64,000 bases of DNA from Butyriboletus loyo (taxonomy: Eukaryota > Basidiomycota > Agaricomycetes > Boletales > Boletaceae), in assembly GCA_038093515.1 (NCBI GenBank), contig JBBPSI010000140.1, positions 1 through 64,000 of the forward strand. The letters are read 5' to 3'. The notes under the pieces are model-generated. The model was given only the letters and a program-made list of their open reading frames with translations. It was not told the origin of the DNA and made no database searches. The translations under genes were made by a program, and so were the position numbers. Shown here piece by piece: positions 1-9,780 of this stretch; position 1 is the first letter of the stretch, and the number at the start of each line of letters is the position of its first letter.

Positions 1-1162
1 GATAGTCCATAACAAGTCGCTTGTCTCCGGTCTTTTTTGGGATAAAGAACACAGGGGCCGTCTGCGGTGACTTGGACGGTCTTATGTAACCCTTCTTGAG
101 TTCTTTCTCCACAAAACCTCGGATTTGCTCCTGTTCTTCTTCGGACATAGGGATAACCCGACCCTTTTTTGGTATAAAATCGGGTTTGAGATCTATTGCA
201 TGATCCCATGGTTTCCTTTCAGGCATTCTTGCTGCCTCGTCCTCGGAGAATACATCTAAATACTCGTGGTAAACCTCGGGTACCTTTCCGGCAACCTCTG
301 GTTCTATCGTACAGCAAGAAGTAATGTTCGAAGATGAAATAGAGTCTCTGATAACACTACAGTAAGGTGAACAGTGATTAAATTTAATGGTTTTGAAACG
401 CCAGTCAATGTCTGGGTTATGACGTGCAAACCAATCGTAACCAATAATCATTTGATGAGAACCAAGAAGAGAGACGTAAGCCTCAATTGATTCGTGGTGC
501 CCATCAATTTCCATAAATAGGTAGGCTTTGTGCGTAATGCGACCTATTGCTCCTTTAGAGCCGTCTGCATTAATAACCTCCATGGAACGTTCTAATGGTA
601 CAGTGTCTATCTTTCTTGTATCACAATAATTTTTGTCAATGAAGGTATTGACCACTCCCGTATCTAGCAAAGCTTTAAGCGAACGAGTTCGCCAAGTAGC
701 GTTTGACTGATAGGTGATTTTCACCACCGGGGAGTAATCTCCACCAAACATCAAAGAAGATTTAGGGGATTTATAATTAGAAGAAGAGGGAGATGAAATC
801 GGGGATCTGGTTTTCATTTGTCTCAAAAGAGAATTAAGCACGCTTTTGTGCGCCGCGCTCCCGTCAGGAGACGCTCTTTCGAGTTTTTCAATAGATAGTT
901 TATTCGATTTGATACAAGAGTTGAGAAATTCGTCCTCGTCACAATCAACTAAACCGGGAACATCCACGCTTACATCCGGAGACGAATTCGCGAATACCGA
1001 TCCAATCGAAAGTTTAGATTCAGATGGTACGTAAGAAAGTTCATTTGTGTCTACGGAATAGTCCACAAATGTTGATAAGGCCGAGAAAGAATTTGAAAAA
1101 GAAGAAGAAGAAGAAATATTGTTCTGTCCTCTAGGTACCCCTACACTAGAAGACTTTTTCAT
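1..1162 (-). CDS. Ty3-type pol, N-terminal part (protease and start of RT), runs off the window
   Basis: This is the start of a Ty3-like retrotransposon polyprotein read on the minus strand. From the ATG at 1160-1162 I read one open frame to base 1. It opens with a Ser-rich, charged segment. The aspartic protease follows, with the motif ALLDTGVVNTFID at about 695-655 (catalytic D-T-G) and a downstream IIGYDWF block. The connection segment (EQIRGFVEKELKKGYIRPS) leads into the first RT block, APVFFIPKKTGDKRLVMDY, at the window edge. The start ATG overlaps the gag stop TGA as ATGA, so pol is in a different frame and could be made by termination-reinitiation. I saw no internal stop, so this copy could be functional. 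It belongs to a different family from the chromoviruses at 16-34 kb (DTG instead of DSG in the protease). Confidence 0.88.
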   Translation of the reverse strand, partial: MKKSSSVGVPRGQNNISSSSSFSNSFSALSTFVDYSVDTNELSYVPSESKLSIGSVFANSSPDVSVDVPGLVDCDEDEFLNSCIKSNKLSIEKLERASPDGSAAHKSVLNSLLRQMKTRSPISSPSSSNYKSPKSSLMFGGDYSPVVKITYQSNATWRTRSLKALLDTGVVNTFIDKNYCDTRKIDTVPLERSMEVINADGSKGAIGRITHKAYLFMEIDGHHESIEAYVSLLGSHQMIIGYDWFARHNPDIDWRFKTIKFNHCSPYCSVIRDSISSSNITSCCTIEPEVAGKVPEVYHEYLDVFSEDEAARMPERKPWDHAIDLKPDFIPKKGRVIPMSEEEQEQIRGFVEKELKKGYIRPSKSPQTAPVFFIPKKTGDKRLVMDY

Positions 1163-2367
1163 TTTAAAGACCGCGAGGCCTTTTCCTTTGCTTCGCAAGC
1201 GAAGACATCTGCCCAGTATGCTCGGGCATCGTCTCCCATGTACGCGGCGCGCTGGGAAACTTCTTGTTGCGGTGCTCCAACCGCAGGTGGTGCCGGTAAC
1301 GGCCTTGACTGGTATGAAGCATTTGGAGGGGTTACCTCCGCGGCATTGACTTGAACCCACCCTTGGACGTAGGTTCCATCAGCCTGCTGGATCCACTGCT
1401 GCCTTACTTTCGGGCGAGGAGCGGTACCGGCTTTATCCCGACGGTTTGGGTTTTGGGGGCAGTTTGGGCGGATGTGTCCGGCCTGCCCGCAGCCGAAACA
1501 CGTTCTGGTCTCAGGGCCAGATTGCTGTGCGGATAAGTCCATTGGGGCTCCGCGGCCCGGTTGAGTTCCAGTGGCTGTGAAGCCAGGAGGGGGTCCTTTA
1601 GGAGGTGGGTAACCTCGTTGGGGCTGCTGTGAATACGGCCGCCATTGCCGTGCCTGCCCCGTTCCCCTTTCGGCATACATTTGTTCGAAGGACCTTCCTG
1701 TCCTCCGGAACTCTTCGACCAAATTATTGAAATCCTCTAGGACGTCCTCAGAGCACGAGAGGAAGACCTGTTTGTAGATCTCATACTTGACTGCCCTTTT
1801 TAGAAGTTCGATGGCGTGCTTGGGCTCGCACTCCGACTGTCGGTATAGAACTTTAAACCTTTCTAGGAAGGTGTCGATTTGGGTTTGGCCCTGGGTGAGA
1901 GCGGCCAACTTCCTTAAGGCTTGATGAGCGAGGACGTCTATTTGGAAATGTCCTCTGATCATGGCCTGGAGGTATTCCCATTCCGGCCATGCCAAGTCCT
2001 TTTTCCGTCCTTTGGATCTGTCGAGAGGATCTATGTACTTTTCCTCTTCCGAAACGTAATCCTCCAGAACCAGTTGAGCGAAGTCCTGGCCTTTTCCTTT
2101 AATGCGGCTGAGAACCGCGACCGTCCGGAGCTTGTCTGTTTTCCAGGTGTTGACGGACACCCAGACCTTAAGTGAAGTCCACCAGTGGTGGAACTTTTCT
2201 CTGTCGCCGTCCCATTCTCCGGGATCAGCAACCTTTTTAGAAATTCCTCCTTGGGTATCTTTTTCCAGCCACTGCGCGAAGAGGGCGCGCAATGTCTGGT
2301 CGTCATAGACGGCGGCGGGTACATAATCTGTGGGAGCAGGGGCGTAAGACGGACCGGGATCGGACAT
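1159..2367 (-). CDS. Ty3-type Gag with one CCHC zinc knuckle
   Basis: This 402-residue capsid/nucleocapsid protein belongs to the same element as the pol to its left. It starts at the ATG at 2365-2367 and ends at the TGA at 1159-1161. The first 240 residues form a typical helical retrotransposon gag core (for example WDGDREKFHHWWTSLKVWV and the block around AALTQGQTQIDTFLERF). A Pro/Gln/Gly-rich linker follows. A canonical CX2CX4HX4C knuckle, CFGCGQAGHIRPNC, lies at about residues 290-303. The frame is uninterrupted. Gag binds and packages the element RNA in cytoplasmic particles; this is known for the family. The stop overlaps the pol start. Confidence 0.88.
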   Translation of the reverse strand: MSDPGPSYAPAPTDYVPAAVYDDQTLRALFAQWLEKDTQGGISKKVADPGEWDGDREKFHHWWTSLKVWVSVNTWKTDKLRTVAVLSRIKGKGQDFAQLVLEDYVSEEEKYIDPLDRSKGRKKDLAWPEWEYLQAMIRGHFQIDVLAHQALRKLAALTQGQTQIDTFLERFKVLYRQSECEPKHAIELLKRAVKYEIYKQVFLSCSEDVLEDFNNLVEEFRRTGRSFEQMYAERGTGQARQWRPYSQQPQRGYPPPKGPPPGFTATGTQPGRGAPMDLSAQQSGPETRTCFGCGQAGHIRPNCPQNPNRRDKAGTAPRPKVRQQWIQQADGTYVQGWVQVNAAEVTPPNASYQSRPLPAPPAVGAPQQEVSQRAAYMGDDARAYWADVFACEAKEKASRSLK

Positions 2368-3147
2368 CCTTTTTTGGTCGTCGTCTGGGAAATCCGTAGA
2401 ATACTCGGAACCCAGTTTGGTAATCGGAATTTAAGAAGTTGGGGGCGGAGGAAAGGGGGTGATTATTGAATCTTCTTCGGCAACCTTTTCTTCGGCTGAA
2501 CCGGCTTCTTCGGCAAAAGATAAAAGGAAAGCTACAAGGTATAAAGACCCTTACTGTTCCCTATCTTCCAAGGTGACTCTGGGGGACTCTACAACAAGTA
2601 GAACGTAGAAAATATTTCTTCGAACGGAGGTAGTATCTCCGACGAAGTTTTGTCCGGTAATGGACGGTTACAGGTAAAAACTTTTTGACTACTAGTTGAC
2701 AAATTTTGAAAAAGTTTTCCGGTTCTACCTCCCGTGTTACCACAGGGACTACGATTTTTGGGAATAGCTCAGCCAACGGGATTTGGGGGTCCCGAAGTCG
2801 CTCTTTGCAAACTAGGCACGACCCTAGCGCAGACTATCAACTCCAAGGGAGCGACGGAGAATGAAGGTTTTACAGGTAATTACTTTGAGACACAAAATCT
2901 ACCCTTCCAAGGGGTTCCCCTAAAAGTGGCGGGGGCAATCCGAAATGAAAACTGCGGAACGTGCAGTAGCGGCTCTAAACCCTGAGCACCGGGTTATCCC
3001 GTAAGAGGGAAATTCTGCTCCGTCAAGTGGAGGCCTACTGGAAGTGCAGGATAGGGAGAAACGAGACGGGTACGCTATTGGCCAATCGCCGACAAGCATG
3101 CTACCCCTACCCTGGGGACCGGGTGTGTATCTGAAGTTTTAACCAAG
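2368..3147. other. Upstream region of the Ty3-A element; probable 5' LTR and leader, boundaries not found
   Basis: For a minus-strand element, the leader and 5' LTR must lie to the right of gag. This stretch has no convincing gene. A TTCTTCGGC motif recurs at 2470-2515. I could not find a TG...CA pair with a matching partner, because the other LTR lies outside the window. No primer binding site was recognised. Confidence 0.4.
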
Positions 3148-3667
3148 TGTTGCGAGGCAACGCGCAGTCGAATGCTAGCACGTAGTACCCTTTCACAAGC
3201 GGTCCAACGACAGTTGCAGGTCTACACAAAGACCTGGCAAGATGTAATCAAGGAGTCTCAACTTAATCCTCAACTGTTGCCAGCGAATAGACAAGTGGTT
3301 AAAACTAGGGAATCCTAGTCTAACCACGAGCCCTTTTATATTGTACAAGGACGCGCACAGACCATGCTGTGTGTGTGAGGAATTACTATACATGGATAGA
3401 CTAAAGAAGAGAAGCGCAACGGTGATTAACCACACGAGGTGCGGGGATCAAAGAGAAGAGAAGTAAACGGAGATTAAATACATGTGTTGTGACGTCATAG
3501 AGTCTAGGCCTGGTCTAGACCATGACATCATATGCTTAGTCAGCAATGGATCACATGTAAGTTCCCACGATCACGTGTGCTATGTCACGTGACCTTTGAA
3601 GTTGAAATCGACTAAGTCCAAAATGAAAGTGTACGAAGTGTACGAATAAAATGTTATGATTATAACA
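3148..3667 (-). mobile_element. Solo LTR, family LTR1
   Basis: This is a 520-bp element with TG...CA ends (TGTTGCGAGG at the left, TTATAACA at the right). It is nearly the same as the copies at 6719, 26615, 29056 and 32797. The sense strand is minus, because the TATAAAAGG box reads on that strand. Its five-base flanks (CCAAG and GTGGC) do not match, unlike most other copies, so this locus was rearranged after insertion or formed by recombination between LTRs. Confidence 0.85.
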
Positions 3668-3712
3668 GTGGCTGTAAGTGAAATACAGAAATAGAACACT
3701 ACTGTTTCAACA
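3668..3712 (-). repeat. 45-bp terminal scrap of the copia LTR
   Basis: These 45 bp match the end of the copia LTR at 59375-59419 with two mismatches by eye, and end in the same TTTCAACA. The rest of that LTR is missing. The scrap abuts the LTR1 copy directly, so the junction records a deletion or recombination. Confidence 0.8.
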
Positions 3713-3784
3713 GGCTCTTGGGTCGAAGGTCCTTGGGCATCGTTAATGGTGAGTGAGGGGTAAGATTGAGTCAGAGCCTGAACC

Positions 3785-3859
3785 CCACTATCGTAGTGAG
3801 TGACTAATTTTTGATATGTCAGTCACTAGTTGGCCAACTAGTGGCCAACTAGTGGTCAC
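3785..3859. repeat. Palindrome cluster with CACTA motifs
   Basis: The cluster holds CACTATCGTAGTG (3785-3797, palindromic), an inverted GTGACT...AGTCAC pair, and the perfect 18-bp palindrome ACTAGTTGGCCAACTAGT (3825-3842) followed by a repeat of its right half. The CACTA start resembles the terminal repeats of CACTA transposons. A Tnp2 transposase relic of that class lies downstream at 11.7 kb, but I found no matching right end. Confidence 0.5.
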
Positions 3860-4313
3860 GCTTGAGACCTGCTTTTATCCCACTTTACACCTTCCCAGCT
3901 AATGTCACTGCAACAAGAGGCCAGCTCATTGCCCAGAATTTCATGACCATCTGCCCAGCCTGTCGTCGCAGGCTCTTCAGGCTTCAAGTTGCACTACACA
4001 ACAAACAGTATCATCATGCCAGCAGCTCAACCACAACACTTGCTTCATTTGGACTCATTAGCTAAGCCAACCATCCAAGTGGTCGGTCAGTTGCTTGTGC
4101 ATACCACAACCTTGATATATGTATATGGGAACCTGCAGAAAATTCGCAAGAATACACTGGTAAGTTCAGCGCTACTGTATAGCATTTACTCTATTTTCCC
4201 CTCCCCTCAATTGCAGCTCATCAGACCCTCACTGTGACAAAAAGATGGATGCAGTGGGCCACTGTCCTTGGCCAGGCCCATCCTTCAAGTCGCAACCATT
4301 CTGGACCTCACAA
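3860..4313. other. No recognised gene
   Basis: Short plus-strand open frames are present (for example 3862-4065), including a Cys-pair stretch, CPACRRRLFRLQVALHNK. I cannot match it to a family. It may be the 5' part of a decayed element gene. Confidence 0.3.
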
Positions 4314-4603
4314 GTGCTGATGCTGGACTCATCTGTACCCTCCAGCCTACCTTTCATCTTGGTGTGTCTGCCCCCTGGGCCTTGGTTGTGTGCAATCGGT
4401 GCCAGTGACCTTTGTGAGTGCTGATGCTGGACATCTGTACTCTCAGGTGCCTTTTGTCTCAGTGCCTCTGCCTTCTCACCTGCATGTGATCGGTACCAAT
4501 GACCTTGTGAGTGCTGAGGCTGGACTCAGATCTGTACCCTCCAGCCTGCCTTTCATCTCTGTGCCTCTGCCTCACTGCCTGCATGTGATCAGTGCTGGTC
4601 ACC
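4314..4603. repeat. Minisatellite, three imperfect units of about 95-105 bp
   Basis: Units begin near 4314, 4418 and 4511 with the shared text GTGCTGAxGCTGGA. Each contains a CTGTAC block, a CTGCCTTTCATCT-like block and GTGCCTCTGCC. The unit spacings are 104 and 93 bp. Confidence 0.65.
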
Positions 4604-4732
4604 TCCCATTTGGTTTGGGCATTCCTTTTTGTCTATTTTGATCAGAATGACAAACCTGCCCCCTAGTCAAGGTAGTCAGGGGGTCCCTAACAACTGATCT
4701 GCTTCCCTCAAGGCTTCGAGCCCATTGATACT

Positions 4733-6718
4733 ATGGGCATCAAGGGCCTGTGGCCTGTGAGTCGAAATTGTGCATCAAATTCTTCACTGTCAACTGATAT
4801 CAACCTCACAGCTTTTGTCCTGTGCTGCAGATGAGCGCTCGCTTGTCGAGTTTACAGTCCATGAAGGCTTTTTACCCCTGACTGGGCAAGCTGGTGATGT
4901 GAAGCTGTTGACCATTGGTGTTGATGCAAGGTACACACACACTCCTCTACCACTGTAGGTCACACCTGAAACTGAGGTCGCTGTGACTGCAGCACATGGA
5001 TGCATGCCATCTGCTGTGTTTTCCAGCATAACCATGTGGGAGCAGGAAGGAATCCAGAGCTTTGGACTCTGTTTTATTGGGTCGCATCCTTCCTGAACCT
5101 CCCTGTCCATGTGCTCTTCATTTTCAATGGTCCAACACGACCAGACATAAAACGGAAAAAGCAACTTCATAAGATCCCACACTGGCTTACTGGAGTATTT
5201 CAAGAGATGTTAGCTGTGTTTGGATTCAGATGGTATGAGATAAGCATCTGATAACTGGACAAGATACTGCTCTGACTTTTTCACCCAGGCACCTGGCAAA
5301 GCTGAAGCTGAGCTGGCATGGCTCAGTCAACATGGAATCATTGATGCTGTGTTGACAACAGACAATGATACTCTCGTGTTTGGTGCTACATGTGTCATTT
5401 GTTGGTGTGTCATGTTTCCTCTGAGTCTGTTTCCACCTCAATTCATGTTTTGACTAATTGCAATTTCTTTCTTTTGTCTTGAAAGCCCTGAGCAGCCTGG
5501 TCATTTTGACTGTGTCGAGGTTTACACAGACCATGCAATCACTGCTGTGGCAGGCTTGAACCATGCCAGCCTTGTCTTGGTTGCTCTTCTCGCTAGTGCA
5601 GACTATGATGTGAGTTATTTCTACAGAACTCTGTGTCAAACTGTTGCTCACTGGCATGCTGCCACTCAGGATGGGGTTCCCCACTGCAGCATCAAGATCG
5701 CTTGTGATGTCACCTGATATGGGTTTGGTAATGCCCTCATCAATGCCTTCTTGACCAAACAGCCAGAAGACTTTGCTGGATTTTGTCATGGCTGGTGGAA
5801 TGACCTTTGGTGGGTATTAGCTACCAATCCCAAAGGATATCTTGGACGGGAGCATCCTGCAGTTACAAACTCAATCACTAACTCATTTCCTAATGCTGAC
5901 AACTTACAGAGATATATTCACACAATAACCACATTCTCTGCCCATTGCACCACCCAGGATGTTACATCCACCAGTGTGAGAAATGATTTTGGATTCCATA
6001 CCTGCTCCCTCCAACCATGTATCAAGATGCTTGTATCTTTCTGCAAGCACCAATTTGGATGGAATGGCGACACAGCCCTTGTAAAGATGTGCGCCTCCGT
6101 TTGGGAGGGTGTGGCTCTGTGCTTGCTATGTGGGGTAAGCAAGACTTGCCCACTTGTGCTCAGCGAGCCCCAAGTTGACTCCACATCAGCTTGAAAGGCA
6201 ACCTCATAACACAGACACAGCCATGTTCACACACAAGCTTAAGCTTGTATATCACAGAGTTGTTGAGACAACCAGCTCAAGACTTGTTGTCTACAAGGCA
6301 TGTCTCTATATGAGACAGTTCACTGATGTAGTGTGCACAGTACTGTCACTGCCACTGTGCAAAAAGAAGGAGCACGAATCAATGTTTATCACCCTTCCTG
6401 CTTGTGTTGTAGAGTATGCACTTCCCACTGAGACAAGGTCTTTTGCCTGTCACAATGCTGAGGCATATATTATGATTTACTGCAGCACATCATGTCACTG
6501 ACAAGATTTGGCTTTGTTCTTCTTCTTTCATACAGCCAGTGTCAACCTTCGAGGCAGGTATCAAGGCCCAAGAGCAGGTAGAAGCTTGAGATTTTCTGCA
6601 TGATGATGCTGGCAACAGTACAAATGTGATGGGGGGCATGTGGCCCAGGATGGTCATGATTAATCTGACTGGAAATGACTCAGAGTCTGAGACTAAGCAT
6701 GTCAAGGAAGGGTCAGAT
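4733..6718 (+). pseudogene. XPG/GEN1-like flap or Holliday-junction nuclease (PIN-like fold), decayed
   Basis: The N-terminal XPG motif MGIKGLWPV starts at the ATG at 4733. After a short intron comes DERSLVEFTVHEGF and then LLTIGVDA. A later exon (about 5027-5240) reads NLPVHVLFIFNGPTRPD and ends in FGFRWYE. The XPG internal region follows from 5290: APGKAEAELAWLSQHGIIDA, then TTDNDTLVFG with the acidic metal-binding residues kept. The helix-hairpin-helix area has an in-frame TGA (5715-5717), where related proteins usually have Arg. The splice site after FGFRWYE reads GAG/ATAAGC, so the donor GT has become AT. Proteins of this kind cut branched DNA in nuclear repair, and they are multicopy (PIN domain-like) in Agaricomycetes. 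The C-terminal tail (an acidic NDSESE segment) is interrupted at 6718 by a solo LTR and resumes at 7229. The identity is confident; this copy is not functional. Confidence 0.8.
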
Positions 6719-7228
6719 TGTTGCGAAGGCAACGCACAGTCAAATGCTAGTGCGAATACCGAGCCACAAGTGGTCCACTACAGTTGCAGGTATACACAAG
6801 TACCTGGCAGGTATAAGACTGGAGCTTCAACTTAATCCTCAACTGTTGCCAGCGAATAGACAAGTGGTTAAAACTAGGGAATCCTAGTCTAACCACGAGC
6901 GTTTATATATTATACAGAGATGCGCACAGACCATGCTGTGCATGTGATGAACTACTATACATGGCTAGACTAAAGAAGAGAAGCGCAATGGTGATTAACC
7001 ACATGAGGCGCAGGGATCATAAAGAAGAGAAGTAAACAGAGATTAAATACATGTGTCGTGACATCATAGAGTCTAGGCCTAGGTCTAGGCCATGACATCA
7101 TATGCTTAGTCAGCATGAGATCACATGTAAGTTCCCACGATCATGTGTGCTATGTCACATGACCTTTGAAAGTAAAAACGACTAAGTCCAAAGTGAAAGT
7201 GTACGAAATAAATGTTATGATTATAACA
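6719..7228 (-). mobile_element. Solo LTR, family LTR1, with TSD CAGAT
   Basis: This 510-bp LTR runs from TGTTGCGAAGG to TTATAACA. It is flanked by perfect 5-bp target duplications CAGAT at 6714-6718 and 7229-7233. It inserted into the tail of the XPG-like gene. The sense strand is minus by its TATA box. Confidence 0.93.
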
Positions 7229-7559
7229 CAGATGGAAAAGTTGAGATCATTGGTTGACTGCATCACATCTGTATTGTATTTGTAGTAGCTACACATCTTT
7301 CATATGTATGATGGCATGGCATCAGCTAGAATGTCCCTGTGAAACAAGTTATGAAATTGACCCTACCTTGGTCATGGGGAACTTTCGGAGTGGTCACAGG
7401 CAACTCATCCTATCTCTGCATACCCATTCTCCTTGGTACATGCCCAGAAGTCAGCAAAGAAAGCTCCTCAGCTCCCAGAATCACCACAAAAACATCACAA
7501 ACAGGTGCTATCACCCATCAAGTCTCTGAAGGTGATTGAGAAACTGGCAAGGAGACTCA

Positions 7560-9780
7560 CCTCAAAGCAACAAACATGAAGAAATGCTATGCTGGCCATG
7601 TGAAGCATGGCTGTCAACGGCTTGCTAAGTTCTTTCAGGATGAGACATCCTCTGACTCCAAGAAGCTGCCTTGGTTGCCTTCTGAACACATTGTGGGCAT
7701 GGATGATCCATTCACCAACCCTGCCTTTGCTCATGCATTTGACCGCATGCCAAACAAGTTTTCCAATCAGGTGCTCTCACTGTTCCTGACCTACAAAGGA
7801 TTCCATCAGAATCTCCAAAGGACAATGGTTGAGGAAATACGAGCTGCATTCAAGGATCTGTGGGATAAAGCATGTGTGGCAAAATATATTAAACCTTGAT
7901 GGATATTGATCCCTTGGTCATCACAGTGACAGTGGCCATTATTGTGGAAGGTGGCATCTTGATCAATTCAGTCAGCAATGGGAAGGTAATCCTGCAGGGT
8001 TGCATGAGGTTGAAGACATCATGAGCTCACTGAGGCACAAAACAAGCTCAGAGGATGGTGACAGAAGCCACTCACTCCCGATGACAACTGCATTCATGGA
8101 AAAAATGCTTGCATGGTCTTTCGAAAGCTGTCCATTGCTCGAGAAGGTGATGTCTATGTTGGAGTGTGCATTTGATGACATGTCAAACAATCAAACAGTT
8201 CCTGCACTGGAGATCAGCCTTGAAGAGCATGCACTGCTCACCTGTCACCTGGAACAGCACACATTTGATGCCACTGCATGGACTTTGTGGACAAGGCAAG
8301 CTCCGTGATTTTTCAAGATGTGAGCTGTCAGAACTGAAGGGTGTGGATGACAATGAATGTACCTCAGGTGCTTTGAGCTTACCAAAGTACAGCAGAAGCA
8401 CATTACGATCACCGATCCTGCTGCAGTCAATGCAGCAGTAAGAAAGTACCTTCTCAATGAGAAACTGGTCAGAACTGATGTTGCAGTACAATTCGAGGTT
8501 CATTTGATGAACAGAAAGGGATGGCAACGGAAGACCGACAAGGGTGAGACCGATCTGAAGAGTGCATGTCAATCATCATATTGCTGGCATGAAAGATCAT
8601 ATCACCCACTGATGGATTGCCACAGGCAACCACTATCAGGTGTATCCTCAACCTCACTTACCTGGTTCGGACCCTTTTCTTTGGCTGTCTGTTTGGATGA
8701 AGTGGTTGGAGGTATATCACTATGAACATGCACTAGATCCAGACAACTGCATATTCCCATCCATGGGAGTGAATGGTGTCATGCAGCCTCATGAGCAACT
8801 CTCCCACAATACTGTTCAAAAGTGAATCAATGAAGCAACAATGGGAGCTGGCATTTGTGGCTCCTTCTTCACACACTGCTTTCGACAGGGTGGAGCTCAA
8901 TATTGTTTCATGTTTGCACCCATTGGTGAATGCTGGACATTGGCAATGGTCTGCTGGTGGGGCAGGTGGGCCGAGAATGAGCAGGTCAGCCTATGCCATT
9001 GACTCATTGTGTCATCATTGTTGTCACTCATACCCCAGATACTGAAACCTTTCACACCCCCAGCACAACACCCTAATTTGATACCTGCTTGACGAGCTGC
9101 ACACTTTTGAGACTGATTACAGTGACACCCTTGCACTCACCTCTCGAAAGGCCAACAAGTCATTGATGGGTGAAGCTGCTCTTGTTCAGCCTGTCAGTAC
9201 TGAAGAGGTATGCTCAATGCTTGCTTCATTCAACACCAACCTCTCAGATTTGAGAAACCAGATGGTGCACATCAACGGGACTGTGCATGAACTTGTTGGT
9301 GTCATCTCTGACAAGCTACCACTTGGCAGGACAACAAACACTCACCAAATGAACTCCAGCGCTCTGAGCTTGAACCCATCAAAGCAGAAGCTCCTCATCA
9401 GAATTCCACCCTGGCCCATGCCACCCACTGTCAGTGCACCAGTGGTACAGTTGCCTACTGATCCAAGCCATCAATCGACCACCATCGCCAGCACACATCC
9501 ATTTCCCTTACCAGCCCACTGCTCAGTTCATGACAACTTCTCCAGCCCTGACAGCAACTTGATCATGCAGCCACCATCCACTACCATGACCAGCTCTGGT
9601 CATATCAAGCCTGAGGTGACAGGGAGTTGGGCCAGGGCTCCAAGCGCCAGTGGTCCCAGTGGCACTGTCAGTCATTGTCAAACCTCATCACATTCACTTC
9701 CAATGGTAGGACTTGTCATACCTGACATCCCTGTTCACAATCCTGATGGGAGCCATTGTCCAAGGAGCAATTTGTGGTGA
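7560..9780 (+). pseudogene. Tyrosine recombinase (fungal DNA breaking-rejoining enzyme), decayed
   Basis: The N-terminal part has the core-binding type segment KKCYAGHVKHGCQRLAKFF (7576 onward) and FSNQVLSLFLTYKGFHQN. A middle region at 8000-8300 includes TAFMEKMLAWSFESCPLLEK. The catalytic end has HCFRQGGAQY at about 8870-8900, which supplies the H-x-x-R pair of tyrosine recombinases, then a Trp-rich block and TLIxYLLDELHTFETDY at about 9072-9120 with the likely nucleophile Tyr. Several stops interrupt it: TGA after NTVQK near 8822, and TGA directly before the nucleophile Tyr (near 9080). Intron or frame changes occur near 7900-8000, 8300-8350 and 8600-8640. The tail after 9163 is Ser/Pro/Thr-rich. 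Such enzymes break and rejoin DNA through a phosphotyrosine link, as in Cryptons and related fungal elements. The start is uncertain. Confidence 0.75.

Noticed and set aside
3148..7228. The two LTR1 copies at 3148 and 6719 as the paired LTRs of one element
   Set aside because: The DNA between them is XPG-like gene sequence, and the copy at 6719 has its own perfect CAGAT duplication, so each is a solo LTR.
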